Positions 18,954 to 29,431 of a stretch of DNA of 64,000 nucleotides are shown piece after piece (within the stretch, counting starts at the first letter, position 1; each line of letters opens with the position of its first letter). Made by a program: the position numbers and the translations under genes. Below the pieces are notes generated by a model. That model ran no database searches, was not told the DNA's origin, and worked only from the letters and a program-made list of their open reading frames with translations. This stretch comes from Ceratobasidium sp. AG-K (Eukaryota > Basidiomycota > Agaricomycetes > Cantharellales > Ceratobasidiaceae), in the NCBI GenBank assembly GCA_037039685.1, contig JAWNGF010000003.1, positions 2,046,001 through 2,110,000 on the forward strand, written 5' to 3'.

Positions 18954-21900
18954 TGTAAAGGGCAAAAAAGGTTTAGAGAGTAGAGCTGAGGGCGTTTCTT
19001 GGAGTAGTAGCAAGTTTTGCAAGTGACACTACTCGTTTCACTCTTCCTGCCTTTTATCTTCCCTGGAGCGTAGTTAGATGGCGTGGGAGCTTCGGGGTGT
19101 CGGCGTAGAAGGTCCTTGATGATCTTTGAAAGGTGACCAAAATCTTCCGCCCTTTGCTCTGTGTCTTCTTCACTTCCATAACCCTTCCATCTGACCCTGT
19201 AGAAAAGGCCGTCCTTTGTCTCTTTCCAGTCCAAGATCTTTTCTACTTCATATTCTTCTTCTCCTTCTTCCGTTATGATCGGCGGTGGTCGGGGTTGGTT
19301 GCGGCTGAATTCGGTGTCTCCCTTGTAAGGGCTGAGCAAATCAATGTGGAAAACAGGGTGCACCCTCATTGTTGCCGGCAGATCAAGCTCATAAGCGTGT
19401 GATCCTATCTGTCGCTTCACGACAAATGGCCCGTGCTTTTTGTTGTCCAGTTTCTTTGATGGTCTTTTTGTTTGAATGTTCTTTCCGAGCAGCCATACTA
19501 GATCCCCTTCTTGGTACTTGTTCTTTGGCTCTTCTTCTGGGAGCCTTTGGGTTTCCATAGATGCAATTGCTTCGTCGTGAATTTTACGCCATTTTCCTGT
19601 GATGTTGTTTGCTTCTGGAACCGTCGATTCTTCCGCTGAGATGTTCCACAGTGGTTCCCTCCCGTAGACAATTTCGAAAGGGGAATTACCTGTTACGCGA
19701 TGCTTCTGTAGATTATAGCTGAATTCCGCAATCGGTAATAAGTCCGCCCAATCATCCTGCCGGTAGTTGACGAACGATTGTAGCCAGCCTTCCATCCATT
19801 GATTGATTCTCTCCGTTATTCCATCTGTTTGGGGGTGGTAGGCAGTACTGAAACCTGGGCTAGTTCCAATTTTCTCATAAATGGCTTTCATAAGTTTGGA
19901 ATTGAAAGTAGTTCCTCGGTCTGAGATCGTGCTCTTTGGGAAACCGTGCAGTTTCCAAACATTTGTGATGAAAAGATTTGCAAGGTCGCTTGCCGTGTGA
20001 GATTCTTTGCAGGGTATGAAGTGCGCCATTCTTGAGAATCGGTCCACCACTACTAAGATGCTGTCTGATCCTCTGGATTTTGGTAACTTCACCACGAAAT
20101 TGAATGCTATGTCTTCCCACGGTCCCTTTGGAATTTCCAGAGGCTTGATCGGGATTATTGACTTCGATCCCTTTGTCCGCTGGCAGGTCTCGCAGGACTC
20201 CACGTATCTGTTTATGCTTTGCTTCATCCCTGGCCAGAAGTACCTTCTTGATATTAGTTCCAGTGTTCTAGCCTGTCCTTGATGTCCTGCGATTTTTGAG
20301 TCGTGATGAACTCGCATGATGGCTAGTCTGGATTCCTTATCTTCTGGCACGTAGATCCTTCCTTTGAACCATAATAGTCCTTCCTTGAAGTCATAATCTT
20401 TTGCGCTGTGTTGTAGGGTTTTTGGTAACGTTTCCCTTGACTTGCAGATTTCTTTGATTTGTGTCAATCCTTCATCTGTTTCCTGAGCCTCCTTGATGGT
20501 TTCTATGACGTTTGTGTCTACCTGTCCCATAAACCCCTTGAACCTTTCAACAGCTATCATAACTTGTTCAGGCGTTGGGATATCTTCATGGTCTGACCGT
20601 CTTGACAACAGGTCCAGTTTTGATGACAGGATGCCAGGGCGATATATGATGTCAAAGTTATAGGAAGCAAGCAATTGGTGCCATCTTGCGTGTCGACGGT
20701 TGAAAGTTCTTGCTTCCTTCCAGAACTGTAGGTTCCTATGATCGGTGTAGATGGTAATAGGGTCCTTTGTTCCTTCGAGGTATAGCCTCCAATGTGTTAA
20801 AGATTCTATGATTGCCATAAGTTCCTTATCGTGGACATCGTAGTTGAGTTGAGCCTCGTTGAAAGACTTTGAAAGAAAAGCAATAGGGTGTAGGTAGCCA
20901 TCATCTTGCCTTTGCGACAGGATTGCTCCCATTGCTACTCCACTTGCGTCTGTTTCCAAAAAGAAGGGTTTGTCCGGGTTTGGATGGCGTAGTGTGGGTT
21001 CCTTGCTGATTTCCGTTTTTAGGGCTTCAAATGCTTCCTGTTGATCGTTTCCCCATTCCCATTTGTTCTCCTTTCTTGTTAAGGTTGTCAGGGGTTTTGC
21101 TAATCGGCTGAAATTCGGTACAAATCTTCGGTAGAAATTTGCAAATCCTAGGAATGCTTGGACTTGCTTGACTGTTCTCGGTTCCTTCCACTCCTTTATT
21201 GCCTTGACCTTTTCTTCCTCCATTGAGATTCCCGAATCGCTGATTCCAAGTCCAGTGTATGTCAATTTGGTGACAAAGAATTCGCATTTCGGAAGCTTTG
21301 CGAATAGATTTTCCTCCAGTAAGATTTTTAGCACTTTCCTGACATCCACGGTATGTTGACTTCTGTCCTTAGAGAAGACTAGGATGTCGTCGATATATAC
21401 AATGACACATACGTCAATGAGATCATGGAAGATGTGGTTCACATATCTTTGGAATATGGCGGGCGCGTTTTTTAGTCCAAAAGGCATGACGACATATTCG
21501 AACAGTCCTTCTTTTGTTCTGAAAGCTGTCTTCCATTCGTCTCCTTCCCTGATTCTGATATTGTTGAAACCCATGCGCAGATCGATCTTGGAGAAAATTT
21601 TTGCGTCCTTGATCTTATCCAAGAGGTCTTCCATTAGGGGCATTGGGAATCTGTTGTCTTTTGTGATGGTGTTTACTCCTCTGAGATCTTGAACAAGTCG
21701 TAGTTGGCATACTGCCCCTGGATTTTTGGGATCGATTGGCTTTTTGACAAAGAAGCAAGGTGATGCAATGGGTGACTTGCTTGGTCGGATTTTCCCTGCT
21801 GCGATTTCTTCATCCAAGTATTCTCTCAGTGCAATTGATTCTGCTGGAGAGAGTGGGATAGGTCTGGCTGGTTTCGGAAGTTCAGCTCCTTCCTTGAAGT

Positions 21901-22432
21901 CGATGGCGCAGTTGTATGGGCGATGATCCGGGATTCTCTTGAATTTTTCTTCACTGAAGACGTCGGCAAATTCCTTGAATTCTTCGGGCAGGTCGTCTAT
22001 TGAGGCCGTCCTTGCTTGAATGGCTTCTGTCCGCCATGATATGTGCCTTGTTTTCCAATCGATGACAGGGTTCGATTCTTCTAACCATTCCAATCCTAGG
22101 ATAAGTTTCGTTTCTCCAGTGGGCATAGCGAAGAAGATTTGTTTGAAGGTTCTTCCCTCTACTTCTAGTTCCAGCTTTGCTTTGAAACGTATTTGGTGAG
22201 AGAGCTCTTTCCCCTGGATACCAATTACTTTTCTAGGAGTGGAGAGTTCCATGAGTGGAATGTTGTTGGACCGAGCCCACGAAATGTCCAGGAAGTTCTT
22301 TGATGCTCCCGAATTGATGAGGGTTGGGATAGGTTCTGTGATTCCGGCAACGTTCGCGTAAACAATGGTAGATTCATTTGTCGCTCTAAAGTACATTGTT
22401 TCCGTTGCCGGTTTCTTGGTCTCTCCACACAC
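18518..22432 (-). CDS. pol: T4 Pol polyprotein, open but with two lost catalytic Asp
   Basis: 1304 codons, collinear with T1 Pol. RT YIDD, RNase H Asp495/Asp564 and the integrase Asp838/Glu874 equivalents are present. The protease motif reads NSGAS instead of DSGAS (22314-22322 region), and the integrase reads DIAFNF instead of DIAFDF (near 20099). Both are GAT to AAT with the G in a CpG in T1. Protease and integrase should therefore be inactive, although no stop interrupts the frame. Expression would be by the -1 shift at 22453-22459. Confidence 0.88.
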   Translation of the reverse strand: MCGETKKPATETMYFRATNESTIVYANVAGITEPIPTLINSGASKNFLDISWARSNNIPLMELSTPRKVIGIQGKELSHQIRFKAKLELEVEGRTFKQIFFAMPTGETKLILGLEWLEESNPVIDWKTRHISWRTEAIQARTASIDDLPEEFKEFADVFSEEKFKRIPDHRPYNCAIDFKEGAELPKPARPIPLSPAESIALREYLDEEIAAGKIRPSKSPIASPCFFVKKPIDPKNPGAVCQLRLVQDLRGVNTITKDNRFPMPLMEDLLDKIKDAKIFSKIDLRMGFNNIRIREGDEWKTAFRTKEGLFEYVVMPFGLKNAPAIFQRYVNHIFHDLIDVCVIVYIDDILVFSKDRSQHTVDVRKVLKILLEENLFAKLPKCEFFVTKLTYTGLGISDSGISMEEEKVKAIKEWKEPRTVKQVQAFLGFANFYRRFVPNFSRLAKPLTTLTRKENKWEWGNDQQEAFEALKTEISKEPTLRHPNPDKPFFLETDASGVAMGAILSQRQDDGYLHPIAFLSKSFNEAQLNYDVHDKELMAIIESLTHWRLYLEGTKDPITIYTDHRNLQFWKEARTFNRRHARWHQLLASYNFDIIYRPGILSSKLDLLSRRSDHEDIPTPEQVMIAVERFKGFMGQVDTNVIETIKEAQETDEGLTQIKEICKSRETLPKTLQHSAKDYDFKEGLLWFKGRIYVPEDKESRLAIMRVHHDSKIAGHQGQARTLELISRRYFWPGMKQSINRYVESCETCQRTKGSKSIIPIKPLEIPKGPWEDIAFNFVVKLPKSRGSDSILVVVDRFSRMAHFIPCKESHTASDLANLFITNVWKLHGFPKSTISDRGTTFNSKLMKAIYEKIGTSPGFSTAYHPQTDGITERINQWMEGWLQSFVNYRQDDWADLLPIAEFSYNLQKHRVTGNSPFEIVYGREPLWNISAEESTVPEANNITGKWRKIHDEAIASMETQRLPEEEPKNKYQEGDLVWLLGKNIQTKRPSKKLDNKKHGPFVVKRQIGSHAYELDLPATMRVHPVFHIDLLSPYKGDTEFSRNQPRPPPIITEEGEEEYEVEKILDWKETKDGLFYRVRWKGYGSEEDTEQRAEDFGHLSKIIKDLLRRHPEAPTPSNYAPGKIKGRKSETSSVTCKTCYYSKKRPQLYSLNLFCPLQCLLSHALPSPTTSPASLKDLPSPRQGSSTPERPSMSSRGRNKALEGCTSEPRTISSTQTWGNSSGLEKNGRRACSSYERTYSSVEGAPHSRSRRSSSSPPTCWEWLNGDKKGLTQASGYQDTTGGNQHCDPGGTTPGTPTTRGT

Positions 22433-22434
22433 AG

Positions 22435-24435
22435 TTAGAGGGAGACCCCTTCTTTTCCCGAGTCTTCTACGATTGTTGCCTCCCTTCCTTTGACGCTAGG
22501 TTCCGTAGTTATCCATTCCTTGGACAGGCACTTGAATGAGCGGTGTCCTTCCTGTCCGCACTTTAGGCAGCGGTTGGTTGCTATCCTTGCCTTGTATACT
22601 TCGTCGGGTAGCCGCTTTGTAGAGGATTGTCCGCTAGAGGTTGGTTGGGTCGCCTTCTTCCCTGTAGAGGTCTTGATTTGTTGCAATTTCTGGTCAATAG
22701 AGATTGCGATTGAGATCCATCGGTCAAGGGACAGCTCTCGCTCCGTTCCGTCCTCGTTAATCAGGGTTAATTCGAATCGAGCTAGTTCGGTTTTTACTTC
22801 AGGCTTCGGTCCTTCCTTGAATTGGTTGATCAGTGCTTCCTGTCCCCAGTTGACGTCGACCAATAAGTAACGGAATTCAGAAGCATAGTTTGCTACCGAA
22901 TTGTTCTGCTTGCATTTCCTGATATCGATTTCTGCTTTTGCCTTTTTGTTGGGGTCGCTAAATTGTTCCATGAAGTGTGCCTTGAAATTTTCCCATGAGG
23001 CGAGGTTTTGGTTATTTTCTCCTTGGTTAAGCGAACGTAGGAGTACTTGTGCCCAGTGGGTGGCAGCTTTGTTCTCAGATTTGAAGTTTGCTAGAGCTTC
23101 GCGGATCCTTTCTTTGTTGGAAGTGTATTGATCGCCCAGGCACATAAAGTAGCTTTCCATTTGCGTGATGAACATCTCAGCGCCTTCTCCTTTCTTTCCG
23201 TCAAAGGATTCTGGATGAGTCACCTTGGGACAACGTGATCCTCTACCAATGTTTGGGTTCTCGGTCAGTCGTTGGATTCTTAATTCTAGTTCGTCGATCC
23301 TGGTAGATTCCGCGTCTGGATGCGGTGGAGAATTTGATTGCCTAGAGGGGATCCCGTGCAGAGATGCTTCGTCCATTTCTTCTCGCATATTGCTTATAGC
23401 TTCTTGAACTTCCGTGATTTTGTTAGTGAAAGAGGCTCCCTCCTGTCGTAAGGTTTCTAGTCCTTGCGTTACTGCCTCATTCCATTCGAGTTGTCCTTGT
23501 CTGGTAGTGTTGAGCTCTTCGCGTACATTATTCACTAGTCCTTGGGTATTGGTAACTTCATTTCGAAGGCGGGTTACGTCTTGACCGACTAGAAAGGAAT
23601 TATGTTCGCCATTTCTTGCCGAGTTCAGAATGTCTGTCAAGGTTCCTTGTAGGTTATTGATGGAGTCATTAAAGATTTGTTGGTTGTTTGCTAGAACTTG
23701 TGTGGCTTGTTCTAGACCACTAAGCCTTTGATCTATAGTGACCCTCATTCCGCCTATAACCCTAAGGGTGGCGTTGTGTCTTCCTTCTAGAAGGTCGTTC
23801 AGGTCGTCTAGGTTACTGATTACAGTTCTGCCGCTAGAGCTGGAACTTGAACTTGAACTTCCTGGATCACCGGCGCCTTGCTGTACCGGAGCTGATTGCT
23901 GGGAGTAACCCTGTGGGACATATGGTGGTGCTGGAATCGCTGGTGTAACTGGCTGGGAAGTCATTGGGATTGGTCCTGCATTGGTGATAGTTCCTCCAAT
24001 TTGCGGGACTGTGGGGACATTGGGAATGTGTGGTGTAGGAGGAGGTCTAATGGGAACAAGCGACACGCCCCCATGAGCTTCGGGTTGGGGAGAAAAGAAC
24101 TGTCTTCTAGTCCCTGATGGCCACAAGGGACGTGATGGTCCTGGACTTCCGGTTGGAATGCGAATTACAGCTGGAGTGGGGTCGTTTGTGAGATCTCCTG
24201 GTTCTCTATTTGTGATAGTGGGTTCCTCCTCTTGTACAGTTGTTATGTCGGAAATGCCGAAAGATCCTGGCATTGATGCTTGACTTTGGGGGCGTGATTG
24301 AGCGGGGCCTCCCGCTTGAGTTTGTGCAATATCTTGCTCGTTTAGTGATCCTGTGGGCCTTGCTGCCCGACTGGGTCCTCTTCTTGTTGATATGGTGGAT
24401 GCAGGACGTGATCCTCCATCCTCTTGAATAGACAT
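22435..24435 (-). CDS. gag: T4 Gag (666 aa)
   Basis: Same length and layout as T1 Gag: disordered Pro/Ser-rich N-terminus with ten serines, a coiled-coil region, capsid-like domain and one CCHC knuckle (CLKCGQEGHRSFKC). Substitutions from T1 are mostly Arg to Gln/Cys or similar CpG changes. The slippery GGGAAAA at 22453-22459 precedes the stop. Confidence 0.9.
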   Translation of the reverse strand: MSIQEDGGSRPASTISTRRGPSRAARPTGSLNEQDIAQTQAGGPAQSRPQSQASMPGSFGISDITTVQEEEPTITNREPGDLTNDPTPAVIRIPTGSPGPSRPLWPSGTRRQFFSPQPEAHGGVSLVPIRPPPTPHIPNVPTVPQIGGTITNAGPIPMTSQPVTPAIPAPPYVPQGYSQQSAPVQQGAGDPGSSSSSSSSSGRTVISNLDDLNDLLEGRHNATLRVIGGMRVTIDQRLSGLEQATQVLANNQQIFNDSINNLQGTLTDILNSARNGEHNSFLVGQDVTRLRNEVTNTQGLVNNVREELNTTRQGQLEWNEAVTQGLETLRQEGASFTNKITEVQEAISNMREEMDEASLHGIPSRQSNSPPHPDAESTRIDELELRIQRLTENPNIGRGSRCPKVTHPESFDGKKGEGAEMFITQMESYFMCLGDQYTSNKERIREALANFKSENKAATHWAQVLLRSLNQGENNQNLASWENFKAHFMEQFSDPNKKAKAEIDIRKCKQNNSVANYASEFRYLLVDVNWGQEALINQFKEGPKPEVKTELARFELTLINEDGTERELSLDRWISIAISIDQKLQQIKTSTGKKATQPTSSGQSSTKRLPDEVYKARIATNRCLKCGQEGHRSFKCLSKEWITTEPSVKGREATIVEDSGKEGVSL

Positions 24436-24457
24436 GTTTGTTAAGCTTGTTTTGTAA

Positions 24458-24913
24458 TGTCGTAAGCTTCTTGTTGGTGGCTATGAAACCAGCCGCGGTG
24501 GAGAGTGGACAGCACTAAGACCTAAGTGACCTCTTGAACCGCAACACACTTAAGTGTCTGTAGGCTCTTGAGGGTAGGGGTGGTTCTAAGTGTCACTCAA
24601 AGGGGATGTTTTGACGAGACAAAACAAGCTGGGGTTACCAGGCTTGTTGGTCCTCTATATATATTCACAAAGTGGCCGAGTCATACAAGGCGCAGCCACA
24701 TGAGTCATACAGTCTACCAGTCAGGAGTGTCCATGTGAGTCATGCTGTATGAACAGACATGACTCGTACAAAGCACAGCCGCGTTACACAATGTAACAGA
24801 ACAACCACAAGAAGGTGGCAACGCGGCAAACGGAAACAGAAACACAACACAAAAGAAGGGGACAGGCGGGCGAGACAACAGGCGAGTCCGATGTCGTGAG
24901 CTAGCTCACGACA
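24458..24913 (-). repeat. T4 5' LTR
   Basis: 456 bp. The U3 terminus at 24892-24913 is a perfect 22-bp palindrome. T1 has only the central 14 bp because two bases differ. The TATA box lies near 24656-24664, and the self-primer is at 24619-24630. Confidence 0.93.
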
Positions 24914-26011
24914 CTTTTGAACGTCTTCCACGTGCTGCTTTCTATCTTTGGAGAAGATAAGGATGTTGTCAATGTAGACAATGATGCATATGTCCATCAG
25001 GTTGTGGAAAATGTGGTTCATGTATTGTTGGAAGGTTGCTGGCGCATTTTTTAGTCCGAATGGCATTACAATGTACTTGAATAGCCCTTCCTTGGTTTGG
25101 AAGGCAGTTTTCCATTTGTCCCCTTCCTTAACGTGGATATTGTTGAATCCCATGCGCAGGTCTATTTTTGAGAAGATTTTTGCGTCCTTGATTTTGTCTA
25201 AGAGATCTTCCATAAGTGGCATGGGAAATTGGTCGTCCTTTGTTATCTCATTCATTGGGCCGCAGTGTTGTACCAGCCTAAGTTCTGGGGGCTTTTTGGG
25301 GTTCTTTGGATCTTGACCTTTTTTGACAAAGAAGGTGGCCACTGCTACTGGTGATTTGCTTGGTCAGATCTTTCCTGCTGCTAGTTCCTCATCAAGGTAC
25401 TTCCTAAGGGCAACAGATTCTGCAGGTGAAAGTGGAATTGGTCTAGCTGGTTTTGGAAGCTCCGATCCTTCTATCAGGTCAATAGAACAGTTGTATGCTC
25501 AATGGTCTGGTATGCGTTTGAACTTCTCCTTGCTAAAAACTTCCTTGAAGTCCTTGAATTCTTCCAGTATGTCATCAATTTCACCTGTCATGCCCATGAT
25601 GTGGTCTGTCCTCCATGTGATAGTTTTTGAGGGCCAGTCAATGATTGGGTTAGCTTCTTCTAACCATCCTAGTCCTAAGATAAGATGTGTATCCCTGGTT
25701 GGCATAGCAAAGAAATTCTGCCTAAAGCTTTTCCCTTCCAGGTCAAACTTTAGATTGGCTCTGAATCAGATTTGATGTGGTAATTCCTTTCCCTGAATTC
25801 CAATGACTTTCCTGGGTGTTGGTAGCTTGATTAGTGGTATGGCGTTTGAGCAAGCCCAGGTAATGTCAATAAAGTTTTTTGAAGCGCCTGAGTCAATAAG
25901 GGTGGGAATGGGTTCTGTGATTCCAGTAACGTTTGTGTAGACAACTGTTGATTTGTTTGTTGCTTTAAGGTACATTGTTTCTGTTACCGGTTCTTTGGTC
26001 TCTCCACACAC
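24914..26011 (-). pseudogene. pol: T3 pol, 5' part: protease and RT fingers/palm
   Basis: Starts just after gag in the -1 frame. Protease DSGAS is kept (LIDSGASKNF), but the RT box reads YIDN instead of YIDD. TGA stops lie at 25766-25768, 25499-25501 and 25364-25366, each where relatives have Arg or fit a CGA ancestor. The frame runs on through the T4 site to 17686 without a shift. Slippery GGGAAAA is at 26032-26038. Confidence 0.87.
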
Positions 26012-26013
26012 AG

Positions 26014-28011
26014 TTAGAGGGAGACCCCATCTTTTCCCCACTCTTGTTTGCTCTCAAGTTTTCCTTTTTGTCCCTTTAGGTTTGGTTCCTCCTTCTTCCA
26101 TTCCTTTTTGGGGCATTTTGCTAGCAGGTGCTTGTCCAAACCGCATTTTAGGCAATGTTTTGAGGAAATTCTTGCCTTGTATATATGGTCGGGAAGTCTC
26201 TTTGTAGAGCTGGAGGATGCCGATGTTGTCTTTTGTCCCATGTTATTCTTGATGGATTGTAATTTTTGATCAACGGAGATTGCAATTGAGATCCATTGGT
26301 CAAGAGATAGTTCTTGTTCTGTTCCGTCTTTGTTGATTAGGGTTAATTTGAATCAAGCTAGTTTGGTTTTAACTTCAGGTTTCAATCCTTCTTTGAACTG
26401 GTTGATTAAGGCTTCCTGTCCCCAGTTGACGTCCACTAAGAGATATCGGAATTCTGAGGTGTAGTTTGCTACCAAGTTGTTCTGTCTACATTTCCAGATA
26501 TCTGCTTTGGCCTTTGCCTTCCTATTGGGGTCACTGAATTGTTCCATGAAGTGGGACTTGAAATTTTCCCATGAGATTAGGTTCTTGTTGTCTTCTCCTT
26601 TGTTCAGGGATTGTAGTAGCACTTGAGCCCAATGCATAGCGGCTTTATTTTCTGATTTGAAGTTGGCTAGTGCTTCATGGATTCTTTCTTTGTGGGAGTT
26701 GTATTGGTCTCCAAGTCGAACGAAGTACCTCTCCATCTGTGTCATGAACATTTTGGCACCTTCTCCTTTCTTCCTGTCAAAGGAATCTGGGCGTGTAACC
26801 TTAGGGTGATGTGTTCCTCCATTGGAGGTGGGGTTCTCAGTGAGTTGTTGGAGTCTTTGTTCTAGTTCCTCAATCCTGGTAGATTCTGCTTCTGGATGTG
26901 GTGGGGAATTTGAACGTCTGGACGGATTCTTGGTGTGTTGAGATGCCTTGTCTATTTCCTCCCAAAGGTTGTTGATAGCTTCCTGTATTGTAGTGATTCT
27001 TGTAGTTGTGGCACTTCCTTTTTGTTGTAAATTTTCTAGCCCTTGAGTCACTGCCTCATTCCATTTGAGTTGTCCTTGCCTAGTGGTATTGAGTTCTTTG
27101 TGGACATTGTTTACAAGACCTTGTGTGTTTGTAACCTCATTTCATAGTTGGGTTACATCTTGACCAACTAGGAAGGTGTTATGTTCGCTGTTTCTTGTGG
27201 CATTGAGAATATCTGTGAGGGTTCCTTGAAGGGTGTTGATGGAGTTGTTGAAGATCTGCTGATTATTTGCTAGGACCTGGGTGGCTTGTTCTAACCCATT
27301 GAGTCTTCTGTCAATCACTATTCTCATTCCATCAATGACCCTTAAGAGTGCGTTGTGCCTTCCAAGCTGAAGATCATCAAGATCATTGAGATTGCCAATC
27401 ATGGTTCTACTGCTGGAGCTGGAACTTGAACTGAGATTTCCGGGTACATCTTGGCCCTCAGTTGTTGGTTGCTGGGAATATCCTTGTGGTACATATGGTG
27501 GTGCAGGGTTTACGGGTGTCACGGTTTGGGAGCTTATTGGGATTGGACTGGTATTGGTGATAGTGCCTCCGATCTGGGGAACTTGTGGAGCATGTGGAAT
27601 GTGTGGTGTAGGTGGGGGTCTGATGGGAACAAGGGATATGCCCCCATGAGCTTTAGGCTGCAGGGAAAAGAATTGTCTTCTGAATGCTGTGGGCCATAGT
27701 GAACGAGAGGGTCCAGGACTTGCGTTAGAAATAGGGATTTGAATCGTGGCTGGTGTGGGGTCATCGGTGATATCTCCTGGTTCCCTATTGACAATTGTAG
27801 CTTCTTCTTGGATGACCAAAGCGTTTTTGGCATCGAATGTTCTGGGCATAGAAGCTTGACTCTGTGGACAAGACCTTGCTGGTCCTCTGGCCCGTGCTTG
27901 TGCAATATCTTGTTTGTTGAGAGAACTTGTGGGTCTTGCAGCCCTACTTGGTCCTCTCCTTGTTGACAGTGGCGTTGAGAGGCGTGATCCTGTGTCCTCC
28001 TGGATGGACAT
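26014..28011 (-). pseudogene. gag: T3 gag with two TGA stops
   Basis: A single 666-codon frame with no frameshift, collinear with T1 Gag. TGA at 27142-27144 (TQL-stop-NEV) and 26353-26355 (KLA-stop-FKL) replace Arg of T1, consistent with CGA to TGA. The zinc knuckle (CLKCGLDKHLLAKC) is readable. N-terminal serine tract and capsid-like domain are recognisable. Confidence 0.88.
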
Positions 28012-28033
28012 GATTGATAAGCTTGTTTTGTAA

Positions 28034-28490
28034 TGTTGTAAGCTTCTTCTTGATGGCTATGAGACAAGCCGCAATGGAGAGTGGATGGCACTAAGACCTA
28101 AGTGACCTCTTAAACTGCAACACACTTAAGTGTCTGTAGGCTCTTGAGGGTAGGGGTGGTTCAAAGTGTCACTCAAAGGGGATGTTTGACAAGACAAAAC
28201 AAGCTGGGGTTACCAGGCTTGTTAGTCCTCTATATATATAAAAGAAGTGGCCAAGTCATACAAGGCGCAGCCACATAAGTCACAGCAGTCTACCAATCAG
28301 GAGTGTCCATATGAGTCATGCTGTATGAACAGACATGACTCATACAAAGCACAGCTGCATTACACAATGTAACAGGAAAACCACAAGGAGGTGGCAACGC
28401 AGTGGGAAAAGAGAAACAAACATAAAATACACAGCCACAAGACAGGGCGAGACGCAGACAAGTCCAATGGAGTGAGCAAGGCTCACAACA
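28034..28490 (-). repeat. T3 5' LTR
   Basis: 457 bp, pairing with 14036-14492. The T2 frame on the right runs into it by chance and ends inside it. PBS (AGCTTGTTTTGT on the + strand) lies two bases to its left. Confidence 0.92.
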
Positions 28491-29431
28491 TGTTTTCCAT
28501 TTGTCTCCTTCCTTGATTCTGATGTTCCAGAATCCATTCTTCAAATCTAGGGTGGAAATGAAAAGTTCTTTGTCATGTTCTTCCCCAGTTTTCTTAAAGA
28601 TATCAAGTAGTTCTTCCAGAAGCGGCACAGGGTATCGATCAGCTATTGTTATAGCATTTATTCTGGTGTAGTCTATCACAGTTTGGAGATTGGGTACAAC
28701 TTGTCCCGGTTTTAGTGCCTTTTCAACAAAGAAGGCTCCAGCAGCAATAGGGGATTTGCTTGGCCTTATTCTTCCTGAAGCCAATTCCTCCTTTACATAT
28801 TGCTTCTGTGCCTCTCTTTCTCTTGGGGAAAGAGGGTACGCCTTTCTGGGTTTGGGCAGAGCTGCTCCTTTGATGAGGTCTATTGTGCAATCCCATTCCC
28901 TATGTTCTGGCAGCTGGTCATATTTTTCTTCATTGAAGACATCTTGGTAGTCCTGTAGCTCTTCTGGTAGGCCTTCCAATTTAGCTGCCTTAGCTTGGAT
29001 AAGATTGTCCTGCCAGTTGATTTCAAAGGGGGCCCATGTGATATCCAGATTGACCTCTTTTAGCCACGTCATTCCTAGTATCATAGGTTGTGTACCCATT
29101 GGCATGCAGTAGAGTTTTTGCATGAAGGTTCTTCCTTGGAGCTCAAAGGTGACCTTAGTCTGGAAGCGTATAGTTTCCTTCTCCGTTTTTCCATTGATCA
29201 TTTTGACACTTCTGGGAGTTTGAAGTTCAGTGAGAGGGAGATTATTTCTCCTAGCATACTTGATATCCATGAAGTTTCTCATAGATCCTGAGTCAATGAG
29301 CGTTGGTGTTTTATCTGTGATTCCCTCTATCTTTGTATATACCATTGGTGATTCATTTGATGCTTTGCAGTAATATACATTTGATAGAGGTTTGTTCAAG
29401 GTATCGCTAGACACAGTGCTAGGACACCTAT
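28491..29431 (-). pseudogene. pol: T2 pol, 5' part: protease and RT fingers
   Basis: Reads from just after the gag stop in the -1 frame. Protease LIDSGSMRNF is followed by an RT N-terminus (GRIRPSKSPIAAGAFFVEK, IDYTRINAITIADRYPVPLLEELL, STLDLKNGFWNIRI). It is open up to the T3 insertion at 28490, where KEGDKWKT continues in 14035. It is clearly a different family from T1: the sequence is RT-like but low in identity. Confidence 0.85.

Larger units (their letters stand above)
17692..24913 (-). mobile_element. T4: full-length Ty3-type chromovirus (minus strand), frames open
   Basis: 456-bp LTRs at 17692-18147 and 24458-24913, flanked by CTTTT at 17687-17691 and 24914-24918. The LTRs differ at about four sites. 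PBS 24444-24455 pairs with the self-primer at 24619-24630. gag, pol and ORF3 are all open, but two catalytic aspartates in pol are lost, so it is probably not autonomous. Confidence 0.94.
14036..28490 (-). mobile_element. T3: decayed Ty3-type chromovirus (minus strand), split by T4
   Basis: 457-bp LTRs (14036-14492, 28034-28490) with perfect TGTTT target duplications (14031-14035 and 28491-28495) place it as an insertion into the T2 RT. T4 is inserted in its pol with CTTTT. Removing T4 restores the reading frame exactly. It has seven internal stops, all TGA, and each lies where relatives have Arg or fits a CGA ancestor. It is more divergent from T1 than T4, T6 and T7 are. Confidence 0.93.
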
